From: Metopolophium dirhodum | Lineage: Eukaryota > Arthropoda > Insecta > Hemiptera > Aphididae | Assembly: GCF_019925205.1 (NCBI RefSeq) | Contig: NC_083563.1 | Coordinates: 5,208,001 to 5,272,000, forward strand | Length of the DNA stretch: 64,000 nt | Direction: 5' to 3' | Shown here: in pieces, positions 37,951-50,915 of the stretch | How positions within the stretch are numbered: the first letter of the stretch is position 1 | Layout of the letters: each line of letters begins with the position of its first letter | Notes under the pieces: generated by a model | Seen by the model: only the letters and a program-made list of their open reading frames with translations | Told to the model about the DNA's origin: nothing | Database searches by the model: none | Program-made: the position numbers and the translations under genes

Positions 37951-40900
37951 CGGGTTGGAGTGACTCGTGACTGACTATACATAGGTGCTTGTTATCATAT
38001 TAAACGCGAATTAAAACCAGGTTTGCAAATTACCAACAGCATAAAATCGCTAAACACGACTTTGAAACTAACAAAACTATGTATAAATGACGTGTGACGT
38101 ATTCAATTATATTTTTTAAAAACTCTTGGTAGGTACTCCTCAATAGAGTCTAGACATGTGATATCTTGCGAGCAGTAGCAGGTAACTGTACATTTATGTT
38201 TGCATTATAGAATTTAAAATTATAAATATGAGTAGTGCCAGTATAAAACACATTATATTATATAGACTCGTTTTAAAACAGGTACTTGTTTTTTTTTTTG
38301 TTTTTTTTTATTATTTATCCATTATGATGCTACAAAAATAATACTATTTTAATGAAGTACAATTTTTCGCCATGTAGAGTAATCATCCAGTACGAAAGAT
38401 GAACGGTATTAAGTACTAAAGACATTCTACTCAATGGTTTCATTCTGTAGAAGGATATGATAACGTTAACTTTTGAAGATTATCAAGAAAGTTTGACTTT
38501 ATGAACTTTTAACATTTGACGGCAAGAGTTTAGATAGTGAACGTAGAAGTTTAATATCTGTTTATTCCTTACTATGAACTTTCATTATTCGACCTATCGC
38601 ATAGACCGGTTATTTTGCGCTGGCATAAGACACTATACACACTACTGTATTGAAATAGTTTTGTAAAGCCAAAGCAGTATTGTATTACTCAAGTTATTAT
38701 ATTATGTATAACCATACTTGGTTCTATAAAACGCCAATACGGCACGAACATTAAATTATATAATATGAATGGCAGGACGTGGAATGTATTAATGTAAAAT
38801 GTAAATGTAAATCGCCAAAGTCCATATGCGTCAAACGATATGTCTGTACTGATTTCCATATATGACTGAAAACAACAACAGCTAGTGCTATCAAACTTAA
38901 TAATTATTTGTTATATAATGAACATAAAAAACCCATTGACCGAACATCATTTTATATCATTATTTAGTGGGTGGGTAATTTATTTATAGTATTTTATTAA
39001 TAATAGGTACATTAATACATGGATCAAATGTACAAATTATTATGAAATACAAATGACTTTGACACACATTTTTCTATTATTGTTGAAGAGTGACGTCAGT
39101 AATACATTGAACACATTTCCAGAAAACTGAATAAGACTCATCACGGTGTTAAACGTATAGATCCAAAAATCTCTTTTTAACAAAATGATACATCATATTA
39201 AACAATAAACTTAATTAAATAGATAATATGATATTATAAAAATGTAAACTTTCCTTATACAGTTAAACGTTGTCTTAGCATCACATTAGGTATCTATAAT
39301 ATATTAAACAATTATTATTTCGATATACCTATGGTAAATACTTAATAATAATAAAAACTTTATATTGTCAATAATTTATTATTTTTTAAGTTTTTTAACA
39401 CATAGACATTGATAAAAAGAAAATTTAAGCCATTAACAACGCATTAATTTAACACAATATAGGCTAATAATCTATTTCATTGAAGTCTGTATTCCTTTTA
39501 ATAAAAAAATAGATTGTTATTTGTTCTTAAAACATATATTATTATTATTATTTATAATTATGGTTAGAACTTGGAAGTGTAAATTGTTTATCATAATATT
39601 ATATAAAAATACATATTAAACGATACGAATTACCTGTTGTTTATTATTTGATTTTAAAGCTTTTTTTTATTTACATATACTTACATAATTAAATATATAA
39701 ATAAATAAAATATTTCTATTTATTTCTTCTACATGTGCAAATAATTTAAATTATAACCCTATTCAATAATTAAGTTAAAATGTTACGTAGTAAAGTTATT
39801 ATGATACTATATTTTATAAAACACCATAAAGTAAATAAAAACGTAAAATAAATATCCACCGGTGGTTAATAGTAGGTGTCAGCATAATAAATGGGTATAT
39901 AGAGATAATAAAAATAATAATAAAACACTCGATTTTATTTTTATTTAGTTACCCCTACACCTACAGTGGCTTAGTCGAAACAAAACTGTGATGCAAGTAC
40001 AGCGCTTTCGGACAGTTAAATTTAAAATTAACATTTCACAATACTTGACGTTATAACATCAAAATAATAATTAGTTTCCGGTTTAATCTATAACTTCATT
40101 TTCCGGGACATTTTATTTAATATTTTACACGTCCACTCATTTTATCACCTCTCGAACACATATACGCGGCGAACTGTATATTGCAAGAAGTGTGGGACGG
40201 TAATAAAATGTCAAGAAAATTATTAATACAAACCGGTTCGGAACACTAAAACCTCCAACATAATAAAAACAATACTATATCAATTATTATGTGGTTTTTT
40301 CGTGATGGTAAATAATTGTGGCTATATGTATAATACAGATTAACAACTATATACATTGAATCATAAATGCGACGTTAGCTTTTTTTTTTTTCGCAAACCG
40401 TCGGGTTGAGCGTTTGAAAATCGTCATTACGCCCTCGTCAAGTGCACACTTGAATTTTTATTTTCAACTGTAACAAAAGTCCAATGGGCTTTGATCGAAT
40501 GAAATATGAATATACAGACATATAGGCCACTCAAATGTGAGAAACGCTCCCCGTAGTGTATATGTATTTCGAATAAAAGGGTTGAGTGAAATAAAAAAAT
40601 AACAATAAGCGTACATTATTGAAAAACTAACGAGTCATATAAATACGTACCTAGTTCACACATCGCTTTCAAGTATAGTCAAAACGTGAATCTAGAGTCA
40701 AATGAGAAGAACGACACACATACGTGGAGACGAGTATGTATATAATACTCATGTATATAGCCTATATAGGCGTATAATATTATTATTGGGTTTTACGGCT
40801 TCACGAGTCATATCGTGGTCAATCACGGTAAATTGAAAAATAAAACATTCTAGTATATTGGGTGTTTGGGTGGTAGACAGAGATTTAAACAGGTTTAACC

Positions 40901-43030
40901 ACGAATGTTCAAATAATAAATAGTCAGACTAATCGCATTAAAAGAACTACTTATCGTCGTATATGTATCCTACTGCGGTCAACCATAGGGAGTTATAGGA
41001 CTTAAAAAAGCCGTTATCAGATTTGATAACTGAATAAAAATAAAGCGAAAACATTTAAGTAATAAATTCAAAAAAATGTTTTTGCGATAAGTATTAAGCC
41101 TCGTCGCGTGGATGTGCAGCATTTCATTTTTACTTATGGCGAAAGACTGCACGTGCTCTAAAGGCATACGACGACTATACTACACCTACTTAGTTACGTA
41201 TACTATTTGATCCCATTTTATTCTCCGTCGTTAGGTTTTTTTTTTTAGACGCTATCCAAACTGTTGCGTCATTTGCGGTGTTCGCGTAGAATTGTGTAAC
41301 GGTCATGGGTGGTTAGTTTTTAACACTTGTAGAATGCCTTTGAAAAGCTAGCGGGAGGTCGATGGCCGTTTTTTTTTTCTTCTCGCCACTCCTGTAAGAG
41401 GTAGTAAGTATTATAGCAGTGGCTTTCGTCCGCGATATACACAGACAATAACGAATCATACGCGGCGCAAACACAATCGCGAGGGATATAGGGCCAGAAG
41501 AAAAAAAGTCGAACACTCATACTTAGACGCTGAAAATGATGAAAGGGAGCTCCTGCTTTAACCCCTTTTTAGTGGCCAACTGTGACTTGAGTTTTTACGA
41601 AACACACCTGTCCAGGCACGGGGGAATCGCGCACATAAGCGGCGAATGAAGGGGAACGTAAATTGTTTTTTCTTTCCTACACATATTATATAAAGACTAG
41701 GATCAGTAATTGTGTCTTGGCCATGAATATATTTGAATAAACATGTGGTAATTTTTATAAACAAAAAAATGTCCAACCGTCTACATAGGTGCCTAACTCT
41801 TCTTCTATATATTATTATCCTATTGTCACTGGTTGATTTTTTTTTATTCAATTTCATACTTAATAATTTTTTTTCTGTTTTATAGAAAGTAGACTAAAAT
41901 TACTTCATACACAACTATAACACAAATTAACTTTGACAAATTTTTAATTTTTTTTAAATTGTTTTTGTAAATGAATTCTGCATACCTCATTGTATAAAAT
42001 GTATAATTACAATGAAATTTTGAATTTTATTTAATTTAGTTTGAACAAACACAAAACCTATACTTATACAAAACATATTACATATTTTAATGGCCTTCTA
42101 AAATATTTGAGTAAACATAATAACTTTATTAGTTACCAACTCACAATTGAATACTGGATATTTGAGTATTTTATAACCATAAAAATAATAGATAGTACCT
42201 TATAATAAATTACAAGAAAATAAATTTATCGACAAACCAAAAATTCAAACTATAGGTAAACATTTGGTTTTGGGCCTGATAAAGTTGGTAAATCTGAAAA
42301 ATTATATTATAACTTCAAATAATTTTGATTAAACTTTTAACATATTCAATTTATTAATATCAAAATAAGTATTTGAAAAACACTGAATTCATCAAAAACC
42401 AAAAACTCACCCTAATTACATTACCCAAGGCTATTCAATATAACCAGTTCGGCAAATAAATTATCGATTTTTAAGTTTTTTATGATGAACCCGCGATTTT
42501 TAAAAAAAGTTTTATGATTTATTACTCGACTGAGAATCATAAACATGTTACATTCTAATAATATTACGACGGTATATTATAAACTTTAATAAATGCCTTG
42601 TAGATTTATCAAATCTAAGTCTATAATATCGTGGAAAAAAATCATTATTTTCATATTTTGGATTTTAAGTTTACTGCAATTTCCGTTGACTTGGTTACTT
42701 AAAAACTACAAACGGTATGTCTACATTAAAGATAAATAATATTAAAATTCTGATCTAGTTTAAGTCTATTACGTACAGGTAGTTGTAGTAACCCACACAG
42801 TTTCGTTCCCATTGCGTTGGCCGAATCAAATTAACCATTGCAAACGATTTGCGACCATAAAGCAACGTTGACGGCCGACTACTTAAGCACAACACGCGCA
42901 CGTTGTACGTACCTATATAATATGTTATGCATAGGTACGTGGTAGCCGAGATTTATTTATTTTTTATTATTACTTATTCTCTTAAAAATTTCCCCTCTGC
43001 CGTTGTATAGATAACAATTTATTAGCCACT
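37951..43030. other. Gene-poor AT-rich DNA
   Basis: No gene recognised. Slightly less AT-rich sequence at 40400-41650 contains short frames on both strands without family features. The rest is A/T-rich with homopolymer runs. Confidence 0.55.
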
Positions 43031-43440
43031 GTCAAGTGAAAACCGAAACCAGCTCCAGGCACGTCCCCCTCGTTCCCTTTACCCGTGTGCATAATATTAT
43101 ATACACAAGCTCATCAACATCGGGACCACATCATTGGACCACGCGCATATAATATAATATAATAAGTAATAACACCCATCGTCGTCCGGGGGGTCCTCGT
43201 GTGGTTTAATCGGATCAGTTATACATGTTAATAGGTAACGATGAAACGTACGCGCGTATTGTATAGTAACCGGTGACGAACAAAAAAAAAAAAAAAAATA
43301 ATAAAATTCAACCCAACCTGCTATAATGTGAATCCCGTTCTATGAGTCCGCCTTTGTAGTGGCACAGACACGCGACACGGGACATACGACAACCCGGCTG
43401 CAACGGTATATGATATGATGTCACCTCGAGATTATCCAAT
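43031..43440. other. CpG-richer patch
   Basis: It contains CCGGGGGGTCC near 43187 and several CpG-rich strings among AT-rich DNA. Possibly regulatory. No ORF of interest. Confidence 0.3.
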
Positions 43441-45580
43441 TCGAGATTCACACGTTTTCCAATACAATATTTGATTTAATTATTATTATTATTATTGTTA
43501 TGTGTATCGTATATATATATATATAATGCACATGGCTCAAAACATATTGACCGTAGGTTCAAATTTCAAAAAATATTTGATTAGAAAAAACAGAACCCGA
43601 CATCAAAGAAAACGTTCGACATAATATGTCGCTCTGATTTTTTATGACGCAACTGGTCCACACAACGACAAAAAAAAAAAATAATAATAAAATAAATGTA
43701 GTGACCCGTAACACAATATCCCCACGGAGATTTCGGACCGCGATAACCCGTTGGGTGGACACAATTCAAGTAAAACGATACCGGATGTGTTTTGACGTGG
43801 GTTATCGCGTGTATTAGCATTTGTCCGGCTCTTGGCGAGTACCGAAAAACACGATTGCAATGTTTTGCACAATCGTTTAATGCTTTGTATTAAATACAAT
43901 TTTAAATGGTCCAATACTCACATTTGAAATGATCGGAGTTTTTTATTTGAATTTATTACTTTCTAGTTTTGTTTTATTTATAATATACCATATAGTAGTG
44001 CACAATGAAGACGAATTTTATCATTTACTTTTCATCCCGTTAAAACTACGTTTGATTGACACTTTAAATCTGTCAGTATTTTAATTGTAGGTACCTATAT
44101 AGATAGTCATTGTGTATAAAATAAAATGTAAAGTATGTTTTTAGAATTTTAACACATCGCTTAGTGAATACATAATACTATTATAGGTATAATAGGTAAT
44201 GATAAAATACAAAATAAATCACCACTGACAAAGTTTTAATCATTTTATACAAAAGTTTAATAATTGTTGTGTTTTGTAAGGCTTTAAAATTATTGTTGAA
44301 ATTAAATTTACAATTGTAATTTAGACCGTATATGAGTTTATGACACTAAGACTAACTGTAGTTTTTAAATTAACGAATGATGGATTACAGTATTACATAT
44401 TTACACAAAATATGAGAAATTAATTGATGTACAATTTTACTAGGTTTAAACTATAAAATTGCAAATATGTATCAAATTTTTAGTTGACCTACATAAGGTA
44501 GTTCTATAGTTATTTTATAAGTCATCACAATTGTGAGAAGAATTTCAAATGTACAGTAAGTATACATATTTTTCTTTACTGTGTGAAGTATTATTTTATT
44601 ACTTAAACCCGTTATTTATTACACATTTAGTTAAGTAAATGATTTTCCTTAAGGATTATTTTTTTTTTATTAAGGTTTAACTAAACATCTAGGTATATAG
44701 CATAATATATACAATCATTATAAAGTAGTTTTATTAAAACTTATCATAATTTATGAATTTTAGATGTGTTGATATGAAATATCTAATTTAATGTGATCAT
44801 GAAACTTATTATAATAAAAGTTGCATGCACTTAAAGTTTTTCTGAGTAAATCAAGAACTATATTAAAGAAAATAACAAATTCTGGATTCCATATCTAAAT
44901 ATAACTTCAATATCTACCAAGGTATACTTCTTTAATTTACTTCAAAAATAAGTTTACTTTAGCGATGCAATTTGGTATCGTTCCACTTTTAGTGTAATTT
45001 GCATAACATTCTATATGCCCTACGTCATATTGTCTTATCGAATTATTAAAACGCAATAAAAATCCATTTTTTTTCAAATAAAAAAAGCTTTTTTGTAGAT
45101 TCTGTTTTGTTAATCTAAATTTGACTATATGCATTTTATACATCTGAGCGAAATTCGTTGTTCAAATTTAAATGAAAACGAATTTCATTATAAATTTAAA
45201 ATTGCTTTTTACAATATAATAAGTATTTATTTTAGAAAATATTTTTTCGTATTATTTACAAGCCAAAACAATTTAACGCAAAGAAAACCATTATAAATAC
45301 ATGACCCGAATTTTAACTGGATTAAAAACATTTATTACTTTGTTTTGATATTATAAAAAACTAATAGGTATAGCGTAAACACAAAACAACGCGTTAATAC
45401 AACTTTACCGATAAAAACAAAATTCCTTAAACAATGACTAAATACTATTGGTCATAAATAATAATTTATCATATCATTATATTTTGTAATAATAATAATA
45501 ACATTCGAACGGTTAGCACAATCCGCGGTAAAACAGTCATGACAATAATAATAGCACCTATAACTAAATTAAACCAATTC
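43441..45580. other. AT-rich intergenic DNA
   Basis: Nothing coding recognised. It contains an ATT array at 43479-43496, an (AT)n run at 43511-43524 and a 10-bp stem hairpin at 45150-45186. Confidence 0.5.
45150..45186. repeat. 10-bp perfect stem hairpin
   Basis: GAAATTCGTT (45150-45159) pairs with AACGAATTTC (45177-45186) across a 17-nt loop that contains the palindrome AAATTT. It is an isolated structure with no gene nearby. Confidence 0.65.
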
Positions 45581-46238
45581 CTTACTAACAATAATAATGA
45601 AAATATCATATTTGTTACCCGTCTTGTTTGCCGTCTTGGGCCAGCCTGTCGATCATCTGCATGTCGATCATATTTCGCATCAGCCACCACCGCACGCGCG
45701 CCAAACCATGATCATCTGCATCGACGACGATCACGGATCGCCCCCGCAATTATCGCGTACACCCACGCACGTCACTCGCGCCAATAAATTACGCACGATT
45801 ATTGGTCGGAAAGTGACCGATGAAACGAAGTCTTGAAAAGCGCACGCTCGACAAGAAAAAACGAACAAACAAACGGTCGAGAGAACGAACAATCAGCAGC
45901 CACGGCGGAGTTTCGTTGAGCGGGAAAAAATGTCCAAGACAAATCGATTACGATAATCTTTAAATAGAATACGTGGATCGAAGTGATCGGAGTTTGGTCG
46001 ATTAATTGAAAATACAAAAATCTACAGTAATAATAACAATCGAATTATGAGTTATGATGTTAATTGATATAATATAACGTCGAACTTATCAAAAGCTCGC
46101 CACTGTCGTAAAAAACAAAAAAAAATCGCGATCGGTATATTAATAATATAACAACGGACCGAGTGCACGCGTCGCCCAGTACTCACAAAAGCACACTGAC
46201 ACCGCCGGCGAACCGGTGGACGTGGATGGATATAAAAA

Positions 46239-46260
46239 CACACACGCACACACACACGTG
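46239..46260. repeat. (CA)n microsatellite with CG interruption
   Basis: CACACACGCACACACACACG runs into GTGTTTG and then TA-rich alternation, so nearly 40 bases alternate purine and pyrimidine. Confidence 0.9.
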
Positions 46261-46399
46261 TTTGTATATGTATATATATAAATAGTATATTGTGTACGTA
46301 TAAAACGAAATCGCTACAAAACTGGTCTTTATCCCCGCAACGACCAGCGGTGCGTGCGTGCGTGCCCACTCTGGTAGTCTGGTTGTATGCTTGCCCTCG

Positions 46400-46469
46400 C
46401 GTGTGCGTGTGTGCGTGTGCGTGTGCGTGTGCGTGTGCGTGTGCGTGTGCGTGTGTGTGTGTGCGTGTA
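46400..46469. repeat. (GTGCGT)n alternating purine-pyrimidine repeat
   Basis: About eleven GTGCGT-like units with GT variants form about 70 bases of uninterrupted purine-pyrimidine alternation rich in CG and GT steps, the classic composition for left-handed DNA. On each strand the repeat generates long artificial open frames, which should be ignored. Confidence 0.95.
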
Positions 46470-47372
46470 CCTACATAATAATAATATTATAGTGTATAGA
46501 GAAGAGCCCCTCCAGGCTCGCGACCAATGGGGGAACAACAATAATAATAATAACAACAAAAACAACCGTGTGACGTGACCCACAATCGGTTCGACTGCGC
46601 TTCCGACGCGGCCGCCGCGGATGTCAGATTAATGCCGTCGCGGAGTCCGGATGACGCAAAACGATTTTGAAAATAATAAAAAAATAATAATAATCATTTC
46701 GCGGATTTAGAGCAATGGCGAGGGGTGTGATTGATTTCCGACCACCCTCTGTGGCCGATTACGGATTACCGGCGGGTGGTTGCCGGATACGCTGCACATT
46801 ATCATCAACGCGCTGCAACAGAAACCGCGGGGGAGGTTGTTGAACTGGATTAAGCGCGGCCAATAATACAAAAACACACATTATAATATTATGATGATAG
46901 TACTTAGCAGTTACCTACGTTTTGTTTTTCGTTTCCATTGCACCGAGCCACTATTGTAATTGCCACATGCATGTGCGTATTGTACATGCTACGTGCACCA
47001 TTATTGAGACATTATGACGTTTAATCCCCATTTTTGCATTGTCCGCGACACAATTCAACCATATACGAGCTTATTGGCTGTTTTATTTTCATAACAGTGG
47101 GCTTATTAAATATATTGTTATTTCAACCGTCATACCGTGTACACAGTGTTAATACTATTTCTTTACTTCGACTGTCATAATCATAATAATGTACAATTTA
47201 TTATGTAAACCATGTTCGACTAAACATTGACAAATACCGTGTAATTATATCATGATATGAGTAGGAAGAATTGCAGCCATTTTTCACATTAATTCTTTAA
47301 TACGATAAGTATACCAGTACTGTAGTCCCGTATGAACGTCCGGACGCATAGATGAAGTAGCTCTATAATGTT

Positions 47373-47458
47373 CGTATGCATAGTCAATTGACAATTTGTG
47401 TGTCACATAGACTTGGTTTAACATGTCTTACGTGACACATAAATTGACTATCCGTACG
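47373..47458. repeat. Imperfect long inverted repeat (hairpin)
   Basis: The left arm (47373-47406) starts CGTATGCATAGTCAATT and ends TGTGTGTCAC. The right arm (47432-47458), reversed, reads CGTACGGATAGTCAATT then TATGTGTCAC. The left arm has a 7-base insertion; otherwise there are three mismatches. The loop is 25 nt. It could be a decayed foldback element or a hairpin precursor. Confidence 0.6.
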
Positions 47459-47567
47459 GGCATTACGTCGATAGTTGAACTTTGAAAAATATTGGATATA
47501 CCGATATAATTTCTTTTCAAAAATGTTATTTTCTTACTAAGTATTTAAAAACATACATTTCACAATA

Positions 47568-47583
47568 CCCCCCCCCCCCCCCC
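47568..47583. repeat. Poly-C tract (16 C)
   Basis: Sixteen C in a row, followed by TCCCC. Confidence 0.9.
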
Positions 47584-50444
47584 TCCCCAAATATATATTT
47601 TTGAATTTATGGTTAAATCAGTATCACTAAATAGTTTTTGAAATAATGAATGCTCTTCGATAAAATTCTCATCCGGTTGTACCTATCGTATCACTGTAAC
47701 AGAGAATACCTATTTACTGCAGTGTCAACGTTACTAAATAGTTGATTTTCGATAGGTTTAGGCGATAGGTGTGATTCGGAAAGATCGTTTCATATCGACT
47801 AAAATAATACTAATTTGTGAAATCATATTTTATTTTACTTTTATACAAGTTATAAAAAGCTTTTTCAACATGAATATTTTAGTAGTTTTTAAAACACAGT
47901 CAAGTATAATATATTTATATGGTTTTATTTGTTAGGATATAAACAGTACTGAGTTAATTTTAAAATCAACTGGTGTTCCATATTAACCATTTAACCATTA
48001 TGAGTTTTACAATAGTATTATAAATCAACTCAGAACTGTGTATACAATTAACACTGATGCGTGTAGAATTAACTACAAATTTCTAACTGTGTAATATGTA
48101 TTATAAATGATCTAATCACAAATAAAAAATTTAAAAAAATTATCCATCTACCTATAGAATAAATATTTTTTAAGAATATTATTCTTTATATTACTAATCT
48201 GTAAGAAACTATAATCACATAAAAATAGTAATTATCGAAAATTTTAATGGAAAGTATAATAATTAAAATCCTTAAGCGTTTTTCTTAATAATCGGTTATC
48301 GCTAATATTAAAATATCCAGCAGAGGGTTTTCAAAATATGCGTAAACATATTTAAACCTACAGAAATTGGATAATCGATTATTTTTTTTTATAAAAAGTA
48401 TTAAGTGCAATTATTTTAAAATGTTCTGAAAATAATATCCTCATTCAGGTTCGAATCAATTATGTATAGTTATTTATAGAACTTAATATATACTTGTGAA
48501 GGTATACTTATTACACAATTTTAAATTTGCCTATAAACATTTTTTTTAAACTTTATTTTATATATAATGTATAATATATAGGTATACAATCTGTTGATTT
48601 AATATTTACAGTAAGCTTATTATAATATGCAGTTATAATGTGATATACCTACATAAATAAAGTATATAGCCACCCAATGGTAAGTGGTGACACTTTAAAA
48701 TAAACACTACATTTAAGTAGTCTGGGATTTTTTTTCCCAAGAATGATGGGTTCGTTGCACCTCTGCATTGTTTTTTTTATTAATTCTACGAAGAGGATTG
48801 GCTGGAATAGTGTCATGACCAAGAGCGGATATTAGGGGATTTGAATGTTCTGATACAGTTCCTGACTATAGGAGCGATATCGTTTATTTCTATAAATACA
48901 AAATTTGAACAACGAATAATGTTGTAAACACACACACACACACAATTATTATGATCATAAAGTCCATAAATCGTACATTCTTATGTATCAGTATATTTCC
49001 ATAAATCATAAAAAAGATAGATTTTCAACAAAAAACCAATATTTCGTAATTCAATAATAATATATTAAATAGAGAATAATAGAATTGTTATATATTATTA
49101 TATCATCTCCAGTGTTCGAATAATTATATAATAATATAATGTCTACGCTGTAAGACATATCTCACGTTTATTAAGTATCTTTTTTTCGTTTGAATTACGT
49201 AATCTTCTATTTAAACAATGCCACTAATTAGATACAAATTATTATTTATGTGTAGGTATACAAGAATTTGTTTTGGTATTAACGTCAGTTAATTTATAAA
49301 TATTTTCATGTTCCAAAAACATTTAGTAATGACACCACAGATTTTCGCTTGATGCGGGCGATGAATTTAATACGCTTTTCAAAAGTTTTAACTTGGAATA
49401 TTGGATGTAAGATTTGTCAACCAGCTCCCTATTGCAATCCGTCAAACTTGTCTTCACTTAAATGTTACATGGTGGAATTCCAATAATAGTAGTTTTTGTC
49501 ATTATAAAAAGAACATTATTTAAATATATTTTTTGAATGACGCATACTGTTCTCATATTTGATGCTCACAATATTTATTTTATAAGATTAATAATACTTA
49601 ATTTTTATTTGGTATAATTTATCATTTGCAGTAGTATAATAAACAAGCTGAATAACCCGGTTTCGCCGTTGTGGATCTAGTTGAATTTGTTAACGAAAAT
49701 TTTATGAAAATCGGTCAAAAGCTGTGAATTTGTATAAAGTTTATCGGTTTTAGACCTTCGGTGTTATATAGTAGATAGCTGTAAGACACTACTTCAACCA
49801 GAAAAAAATTAACAAACATAAAATACAACTCTATAATATACAGCGTGATAAACCAAGCATGCGCACCCCCTTTTTCTTCAATAATGCAGTTATTTAAAAT
49901 CTGATTTTTGGAATTTTTAAATATACCAACTATAAAGACCATATTATTTTCAAATTCTTGAGATTTTTTGTACTACTTAGAATAATGTGAATTACTGTGA
50001 CTATTGATATTTGCTAATGTATACATATTATGTATATGTAAATCAATTAGGTACTTGAAAATAGTTTATGTCTACTGAATATTGGTATTAAAAATGTTTA
50101 CCTTTACAAAATAGAATAAATAATAATTTTGTAACAAAGAAAAGTGTTAGTGGATATTATTACTGAAAGTTCTGCCGTTTTCTTTTTATTAGATATTTCA
50201 TTTTATGTATCATATGTTTTGAAATGATTAAATGCGTATAATCCCGAAACTCCACATGGTACACTTTTTTCCTTCCGGTGTTACTTTATCTAAGTTATTC
50301 GATCTAAACCTATTTAAGGGGAAAAATCACACAATAGTTTTCATTGACATTCATAATATAAAGAGGGGATAGAATTGAAAATTACTCTCTATTTTTCGAC
50401 ATAAAGTAATTTCAAAAAAGAGCATCAACTGTACTCGTATTTTA

Positions 50445-50915
50445 GATTCTGAGCGGAGCGAGGAAGCTAGTGGTTTTACAATGGTGTTTATTTTTATTTT
50501 ATTTTTATCCTGTATACAAAATTTCTACTAGAGGAAGTGCTTCGATTTAAACATATAGTATCTTATCTTTTAGCAAATTGCATCAAGATGGTACTTTAAA
50601 GATGTAATTTTTCGATTTTATCAATCGTTATTTAATGCCACGGGAAAAACCAACGATAAATTACGAAAAATTACGAGATTTTAATTTCTAGCGCTTTGTC
50701 TATCACTATAGAAATGAAAATTAATTTAACTGACAGTCTATTTTAAATAATAATAATATAAAATATCCAGACTGACAATCTATTTCCATTCAGAATCGTT
50801 TTCTTATACTATGATATTATATCATTGAATTCAAGTTTGATACAATCCATTACACATTGACCCACTGGCCACTTGTAACCTACTATACAGCAAAGCGATA
50901 TCCACTTACCCTCTT
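50445..50915. mobile_element. Interspersed repeat copy, about 470 bp
   Basis: It begins GATTCTGAGCGGAGCG at 50445. At 50785-50797 TCCATTCAGAATC is the near-exact reverse complement of that start, giving 13-base terminal repeats about 350 bp apart. The following segment, 50797-50915, reads on the minus strand like 63567-63670 on the plus strand (shared GGTAAGTG, GTAGGTTACAAGTGG, GAATTCAATGATATAATATC and AACGATTCTGA blocks). No coding capacity. The family and its mechanism are unknown to me. Confidence 0.6.

Larger units (their letters stand above)
45640..46880. other. Largest CpG-rich region, possible promoter area
   Basis: Over 1.2 kb this segment is repeatedly CpG-rich: 45640-45780, 46160-46230, 46320-46400 and 46580-46860 (GCGGCCGCCGCGG near 46609). 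It includes CCAAT-type elements (45781 and, reversed, 45802) and two alternating purine-pyrimidine tracts. Several overlapping short frames occur, including one near 46785-46865 ending in LLNWIKRGQ, but none has splice or family support. An untranslated first exon of a gene extending outside the window would be a reasonable guess. Confidence 0.35.
46881..50444. other. Gene-poor AT-rich DNA
   Basis: No coding region seen. It contains an imperfect hairpin at 47373-47458, a 16-C tract at 47568-47583 and a CA array near 48931. Confidence 0.55.

Noticed and set aside
46290..46583. Overlapping frames with long VRV or THTRTR runs
   Set aside because: They arise from translating the GTGCGT microsatellite and its complement.
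48448..48458. GGTTCGAATCA resembling a tRNA B box
   Set aside because: No A box, acceptor stem or cloverleaf can be formed around it.
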